From Bacteroidota bacterium (GTDB taxonomy: Bacteria; Bacteroidota; Bacteroidia; Flavobacteriales; Flavobacteriaceae): a stretch of DNA of 24,708 nucleotides. The position numbers and the translations under genes were made by a program. Position 1 is the stretch's first letter. Every line of letters starts with the position of its first letter. Location of the stretch: assembly GCA_023427845.1 (NCBI GenBank), contig JAEYZX010000069.1, forward strand, positions 1-24,708. Direction: 5' to 3'. Below, piece after piece: positions 21,070 through 24,708 of this stretch. Below the pieces are notes generated by a model that was given only the letters and a program-made list of their open reading frames with translations, searched no databases and had not been told where the DNA came from.

Positions 21070-23211
21070 CTATTCCTTCACAAACTTCGCAACTGAAGTT
21101 CCCTTATCCGAAACTATTTTTAGGAAATAAGTCCCGCTTTGCAATGATGAGACATCGATAGGTCTTAATTCCTGAGCATTCGGAATCACGATAACCTGCT
21201 GTCCAAGCATATTATAGATGCTGATCGATTTCAAATCCACAATGGTTTTCTTTGCTATATTAAGTTCACCAATTGCGGGGTTCGGCGAGATTTGAAAATA
21301 ACGTTCAAAGCTAAAATCGGTCGAACCAAGAGTAGAAATCACCGTAGTTTCCTGATTCGTAATAATGGGAAAATTATAGTCGAAGTAAATTGCTGCGACA
21401 TTTGTGAAAACATTGCCTGCAACCAGATTCGGCTTTAATTTAACCTTAAACGCGACAAAGCCATCGTTGTTTGCATCGTCAAAAGGCAGATTTATATCTT
21501 CAAAAACAAACTCCACCATATTTCCTGGTACCGTACGCATAAAAAATGGATGGCTTGCACTGATTGGCACTACAGAATTGATATCAAAACGCGAACTCTG
21601 AATTTGATCTTTAACCACTATGTTTTGAGCCGGGTACGTACCAACATTTTCAAATCGAATTATATAGTGAACGTACTGTCCGATTTGCGCTGTAGAAACG
21701 ACATTGCCTTCAAGGCATCGTTTGTCATTTGGATCATGTGAGTTTACCACTACCTGGTGCAGGACGAATACATTATCGGACGGTGTGTGATCGGGAAAAC
21801 CGCCGGTGATCGCTGCGTTTAGTGCGACCTCGTCGTTGGCATTTACTGCAGGAATTTCCATTGGAGAATTAAGGTTCAGTACAAAATTCTGAGTACGTGA
21901 TTCGAATGGGTCGAGGTTTACGAAATTCCACGTAAGCGTATTGCCGTTAATCGACGGGAGATCGGCCACCGAACTTACAAAATCGAAAATCGAATCGTCG
22001 AAAGTGACGCTAATCGTACCGGATTGACTAACGGTTCCCTTGTTCTTAAATACGATTTGGTAAACGCAATCAAACCCCGGACGGGCCGGACCGATTGGCA
22101 GGACCGAAATTTCAAGATCAGGAAAGGTGCCATTTGGTGTCACGCAGAAATTTTGCGTAAAAGGGCTACCGGAGGTTGGAAAATCAACCGTCACCGAAGA
22201 CGGCGAAACACTGTAATAGTCGGGATTTTCCCAAATTGGCGTAATGGTATGCGACCCGGCGTCGGATGCAAAAATAAAATCGCCGTTGATGTTTGGAACT
22301 ATAATTCCGGCAATGGCGCCGTTGGTTACCGAAAATTTCATTCCCGGAACAGCATAGTCGGAATCATCACACCCATTTCCCGAAGTATCAAGTTTGCTGG
22401 TTCCGTTAAAATAATACACCTGCCCACCGGGGGTAAAAGTACAATAGGAATTGATGACGATGTTATCAGGGTAAAAATTTATGTAGTTGTTCACTTTTGA
22501 TTCGTCTACACATATATATTGGAGTGTGCTGTAATTGCCATTGAGATCGGCATACATCATAGGCGCACCGTTTTTAAGGTATACAGACTGCAACAGATTT
22601 CCCTGCAAATAGAGATATTCCAAATTATGAAGGTCGGAGCCGTCAAATGTTGTGAGTTGGGTAAACTGCGATCGCAGTGTGACGAGATTTGTTGCGCCAC
22701 TAACATTGAGGCTGGTTAGCCAATTGCTGTCGCAATCAAGTAGGACAAGATTCGTTAGTCCCGACACGTCGAGAGTCGTCATCTGATTATGATCGCAGAT
22801 AAGCGTCTGCAAATTCGAGAGGGCGCTTACATCGAGTGATGTCAGTGCGTTGTACCGGCAATTAAGATATTCCAGATTAACAAGTGTACTGATATTGAGT
22901 TCCTGTACTGCCGACCAGGAGCAGGTAAGCGACCTAAGGTTTGTGAAATATTCAATTCCGGTGAGGTCTTCGGTATATAAATCACCCGGAAAAGTAATGG
23001 TATACGGCACCAATGCTTCGGCTACCTCTATTTCACCGTTACCATTGGTATCGATCTGTATTGGATTTCCCGATGCATCGAGTGCGATACTATAAGATGG
23101 TGTAGCAGATAGCAGTAATGCTTTGAATTCGGGATCGGGAATATTTATAATTTGTGCATTGCAAAATGAACCAAAAAAAAGCACAACGGCTAAAAAGTAA
23201 AGTTTATTCAT
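21070..23211 (-). CDS. Secreted leucine-rich-repeat protein with T9SS C-terminal sorting domain
   Basis: 713 residues from ATG 23211 (MNKLYFLAVVLFFGSFCNAQ signal peptide). Order of parts: IPDPEFKALLL with a calcium-loop-like DTNGNGEIEVAEA; about five 21-22-residue leucine-rich repeats (NLEYLNCRYNALTSLDVS, NLQTLICDHNQMTTLDVS, NLVLLDCDSNWLTSLNVS and two degenerate ones); a beta-sandwich region; a DUF11-like domain with the HDPNDKRC motif found in many Bacteroidota surface proteins; and finally the type A sorting domain (ISPNPAIGELNI, ISIYNMLGQQV, SGTYFLKIVSDKG, KFVKE). It is therefore exported by Sec, then T9SS, to the cell surface or medium, likely an adhesin or binding protein. The frame is open to 23259, but a -7-like box (23228-23235) lies inside that extension. 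Confidence 0.9.
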   Translation of the reverse strand: MNKLYFLAVVLFFGSFCNAQIINIPDPEFKALLLSATPSYSIALDASGNPIQIDTNGNGEIEVAEALVPYTITFPGDLYTEDLTGIEYFTNLRSLTCSWSAVQELNISTLVNLEYLNCRYNALTSLDVSALSNLQTLICDHNQMTTLDVSGLTNLVLLDCDSNWLTSLNVSGATNLVTLRSQFTQLTTFDGSDLHNLEYLYLQGNLLQSVYLKNGAPMMYADLNGNYSTLQYICVDESKVNNYINFYPDNIVINSYCTFTPGGQVYYFNGTSKLDTSGNGCDDSDYAVPGMKFSVTNGAIAGIIVPNINGDFIFASDAGSHTITPIWENPDYYSVSPSSVTVDFPTSGSPFTQNFCVTPNGTFPDLEISVLPIGPARPGFDCVYQIVFKNKGTVSQSGTISVTFDDSIFDFVSSVADLPSINGNTLTWNFVNLDPFESRTQNFVLNLNSPMEIPAVNANDEVALNAAITGGFPDHTPSDNVFVLHQVVVNSHDPNDKRCLEGNVVSTAQIGQYVHYIIRFENVGTYPAQNIVVKDQIQSSRFDINSVVPISASHPFFMRTVPGNMVEFVFEDINLPFDDANNDGFVAFKVKLKPNLVAGNVFTNVAAIYFDYNFPIITNQETTVISTLGSTDFSFERYFQISPNPAIGELNIAKKTIVDLKSISIYNMLGQQVIVIPNAQELRPIDVSSLQSGTYFLKIVSDKGTSVAKFVKE

Positions 23212-23271
23212 AATAATATTTTGTCCCGCAAGATATAAAACTTTATACGATCGATTCATTTAGATTTTTGA

Positions 23272-23350
23272 CTGCGTGACGGATGGAAGCGACAGCCCGC
23301 AGCGACAGCGTGGACTACAGCATTTGACCCGAGCGAAGCGAACTGACGAA
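23272..23350 (+). repeat. Repeat module E3 (expanded relative of E2)
   Basis: CTGCGTGACGGATGGAAGC then GAC (23272-23293) matches 23462-23483 at 19 of 22 positions. After an extra 32 nt comes GACCCGAGCGAAGCGAACTG (23326-23345), an exact 20-nt match to 23481-23500. So the same two blocks occur in both places, fused in E2 and separated here. Confidence 0.75.
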
Positions 23351-23357
23351 GTAAATT

Positions 23358-23397
23358 AAAAGAAGGAAGCCCAGTGGGCTTCAGGTTATTTTTTTGC
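23358..23397 (+). repeat. Hairpin repeat (copy B), sibling of the fumC-leader hairpin
   Basis: AAAAGAAG, GAAGCCC-AGT-GGGCTTC (23366-23372 with 23376-23382), AGGTTA and T7. Same layout and loop as copy A at 17984-18018 with a differently composed stem. It could act as a terminator on the plus strand, but no plus-strand gene ends here. Confidence 0.7.
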
Positions 23398-23455
23398 CAC
23401 GACACGAACGACAGCGAATTGGCGAAGCAATTGCACGAATTTGCACGAATTATCA
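23394..23455 (+). repeat. TTGCACGAAT direct repeats
   Basis: After the T-run comes GCCACGACACGAACGACAGCG, split here as GCCACGACACGAAC and GACAGCGAATTGGCG, then TTGCACGAAT twice in a row (23431-23450). A related word pair (GCCAC, AATTCACGAAT) is present in the minus strand of the 4624-4669 terminator. Degenerate flavobacterial-style intergenic filler; no ORF. Confidence 0.5.
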
Positions 23456-23461
23456 GGAGGG

Positions 23462-23560
23462 CTGCGTAAGGGATTGAAGCGACCCGAGCGAAGCGAACTG
23501 GCGCAGCACATCCTTTTGCAGAGCAAAAGATACAGCGAAAAGCCCGACCTGAGCCAGTTG
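23462..23560 (+). repeat. Repeat module E2, relative of E1
   Basis: GGATTGAAGCGAC, GACCCGAGCGAAGCGAACTG, then ACATCC, a perfect CTTTTGC-AGA-GCAAAAG hairpin, GATACAGCG and AAAGCCCGACC. It shares with E1 (574-672, minus) the flanks GATNGAAGCG, ATCCTTTT and AAAAGATACAGCG around a central hairpin of different sequence and length. The whole 23212-23612 gap is made of such repeats; I see no gene in it. Confidence 0.7.
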
Positions 23561-23612
23561 AATGTTATAAATTCGCGGGACTTTTGTGGCGAAAGTTACG
23601 CCCAAAAATAAA

Positions 23613-23638
23613 AAAACCCCGACGTAAATCGGGGTTTT
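23613..23638 (-). terminator. Rho-independent terminator of rpsA
   Basis: On the minus strand AAAACCCCGA, a 6-nt loop, TCGGGGTTTT and further T residues: a 10-bp GC-cored stem 22 nt after the rpsA stop. Confidence 0.92.
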
Positions 23639-23659
23639 CAATATTTCAAGAAAGAAGTA

Positions 23660-24708
23660 TTATTTCTTCTCGTTCTTCTCCATTTTGGCTTTCAAACCTG
23701 CAAGGATGTCATTGTTGTCACCAAGTGTCGCAGCTGGTGCGTTGGTGTTTGATGATTCGTTGCTTGCAGAACGTACATTCTTCTCTTCTTCCTCACGGAA
23801 AATGGCAGTATGCGACGCAACTACACGTTTGAATTCCTTGTTGAATTCGATAACTTTGAAATCGGCTGTTTCGCCTTTTTTCAATTTTTTACCGTCTTCT
23901 TTCTCTAAGTGGCGTGTTGGAATGAAAGCAACGATATCGTCGCCAAATTCAACCGTTGCACCTTTGTCGACGATCTCGGCGATTGTTCCGTTGTGAACGG
24001 TTCCAACTGCGAAAGAATCTTCGTATTTATCCCACGGATTTGCAGTGGTCTGCTTGTGTCCAAGAGATAGTTTACGTCCGTCGACATCAAGCTCAAGAAC
24101 CACAACGTCAAGTTTTTCACCAACGTTAACGAATTCTGACGGATGCTTGATTTTCTTGGTCCATGAAAGATCTGAAATGTAGATCAATCCGTCGATACCT
24201 TCTTCCAATTCTACGAAAATTCCGAAGTTTGTGAAGTTACGAACGATACCTGTGTGGCGTGAACCTACAGGGTATTTAGACGTGATGTCGGTCCATGGAT
24301 CCTGAGAAAGTTGTTTGATACCCAAAGACATTTTACGGTCTTCACGGTCAAGCGTAAGGATAACCGCTTCAACAACATCGCCCACTTTTACGAAATCCTG
24401 AGCCGAACGCAAGTGCGTAGACCAAGACATTTCAGAAACGTGGATCAATCCTTCAACACCTTCGGCAACTTCGATGAATGCACCGTAATCGGCGATCACG
24501 ACAACTTTACCTTTTACTTTATCGCCAACTTTAAGATCGGCATCCAAAGCATCCCAAGGGTGTGCGTTCAATTGCTTAAGACCAAGCTGGATTCTTGTTT
24601 TCTCATCATCGAAATCAAGGATCACCACGTTCAGTTTCTGATCCAATTCAAGAACTTCACTTGGGTGGTTGATTCGTGACCATGAAAGGTCGGTGATGTG
24701 GATAAGAC
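23660..24708 (-). CDS. rpsA: 30S ribosomal protein S1, C-terminal part (runs off window)
   Basis: Ribosomal protein S1, which binds mRNA and aids initiation on the 30S subunit. Reading is open through the window end (LIHITDLSWSRINHPSEVLE is the first visible stretch), so the 5' part is missing; a start at 24646 is only an internal TTG. Visible are the end of one S1 (OB-fold) domain and three further ones, with the repeated GAFIEVAEGVEGLIHVSEMSW, GIFVELEEGIDGLIYISDLSW (each a 20-plus segment in the protein, quoted by core only: GLIHVSEMSW, GLIYISDLSW) and RKMSLGIKQL, RKLSLGHKQT cores. The last domain is degenerate (GATVEFGDDIVAFIP). The tail is low-complexity and ends in LAGLKAKMEKNEKK. Highly expressed gene with a strong terminator. 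Confidence 0.95.
   Translation of the reverse strand, partial: LIHITDLSWSRINHPSEVLELDQKLNVVILDFDDEKTRIQLGLKQLNAHPWDALDADLKVGDKVKGKVVVIADYGAFIEVAEGVEGLIHVSEMSWSTHLRSAQDFVKVGDVVEAVILTLDREDRKMSLGIKQLSQDPWTDITSKYPVGSRHTGIVRNFTNFGIFVELEEGIDGLIYISDLSWTKKIKHPSEFVNVGEKLDVVVLELDVDGRKLSLGHKQTTANPWDKYEDSFAVGTVHNGTIAEIVDKGATVEFGDDIVAFIPTRHLEKEDGKKLKKGETADFKVIEFNKEFKRVVASHTAIFREEEEKNVRSASNESSNTNAPAATLGDNNDILAGLKAKMEKNEKK

Noticed and set aside
23212..23259. 16-residue N-terminal extension of the T9SS protein
   Set aside because: It would bury the signal peptide, and the likely promoter box lies within it.

Overview
The window is a piece of a Bacteroidota chromosome, almost certainly Flavobacteriaceae (Flavobacterium-like). 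Several things point there. Several genes have an upstream TAnnTTTG -7 box, the Bacteroidota sigma-factor signature (TATCTTTG, TACTTTTG, TACATTTG), and Shine-Dalgarno sites are scarce. There is a secreted leucine-rich-repeat protein with a C-terminal type IX secretion sorting domain, a TonB-dependent receptor of the carboxypeptidase-like/outer-membrane-barrel type, a short MenE, and intergenic repeats of a kind I associate with flavobacterial genomes. The gene content is mostly housekeeping; I see no prophage, transposase, CRISPR array, rRNA or tRNA.

Layout: (1) 1-2.4 kb: the N-terminal half of a threonine aldolase (minus) diverges from prfB (release factor 2, with the classical programmed +1 frameshift), which overlaps a DUF1697 gene. 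(2) 2.4-4.6 kb: a secreted/outer-membrane beta-barrel protein and an LpxD-type acyltransferase, ended by a strong two-way terminator. (3) 4.7-8.0 kb: a phosphate block, with DUF47/PhoU-like plus PiT permease on the minus strand, divergent from an unusual second PiT-like membrane protein; a perfect 21-bp palindrome lies in the shared control region. (4) 8.1-11.3 kb: acyl-CoA carboxylase beta subunit overlapping an M1 aminopeptidase. (5) 11.4-14.8 kb: DoxX protein, GreB-like factor, MenE and CPBP protease (minus, overlapping), ArsC-family protein. (6) 14.9-17.6 kb: TonB-dependent receptor, terminator, small membrane protein. (7) 17.6-20.6 kb: repeat-rich leader, fumC, a conserved protein of unknown function, a second DoxX protein. 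(8) 20.7-24.7 kb: a stand-alone protein resembling EF-Tu domain III, the T9SS leucine-rich-repeat protein, a repeat-rich gap, and the 3' part of rpsA.

The most unusual observations are: a duplicated fumC 5' end (a 12-residue upstream ORF almost identical to the FumC N terminus) separated from the real gene by a hairpin element whose sibling lies 5 kb away with a changed but still paired stem; the orphan EF-Tu domain III homologue; the PiT-like paralogue with altered signature motifs next to a canonical PiT operon; the palindromic candidate operator between them; and at least three families of dispersed intergenic repeats, including a 7-bp tandem array whose units recur inverted on the other side of fumC. 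None of these is proved to be a new system; each comes with a stated test.
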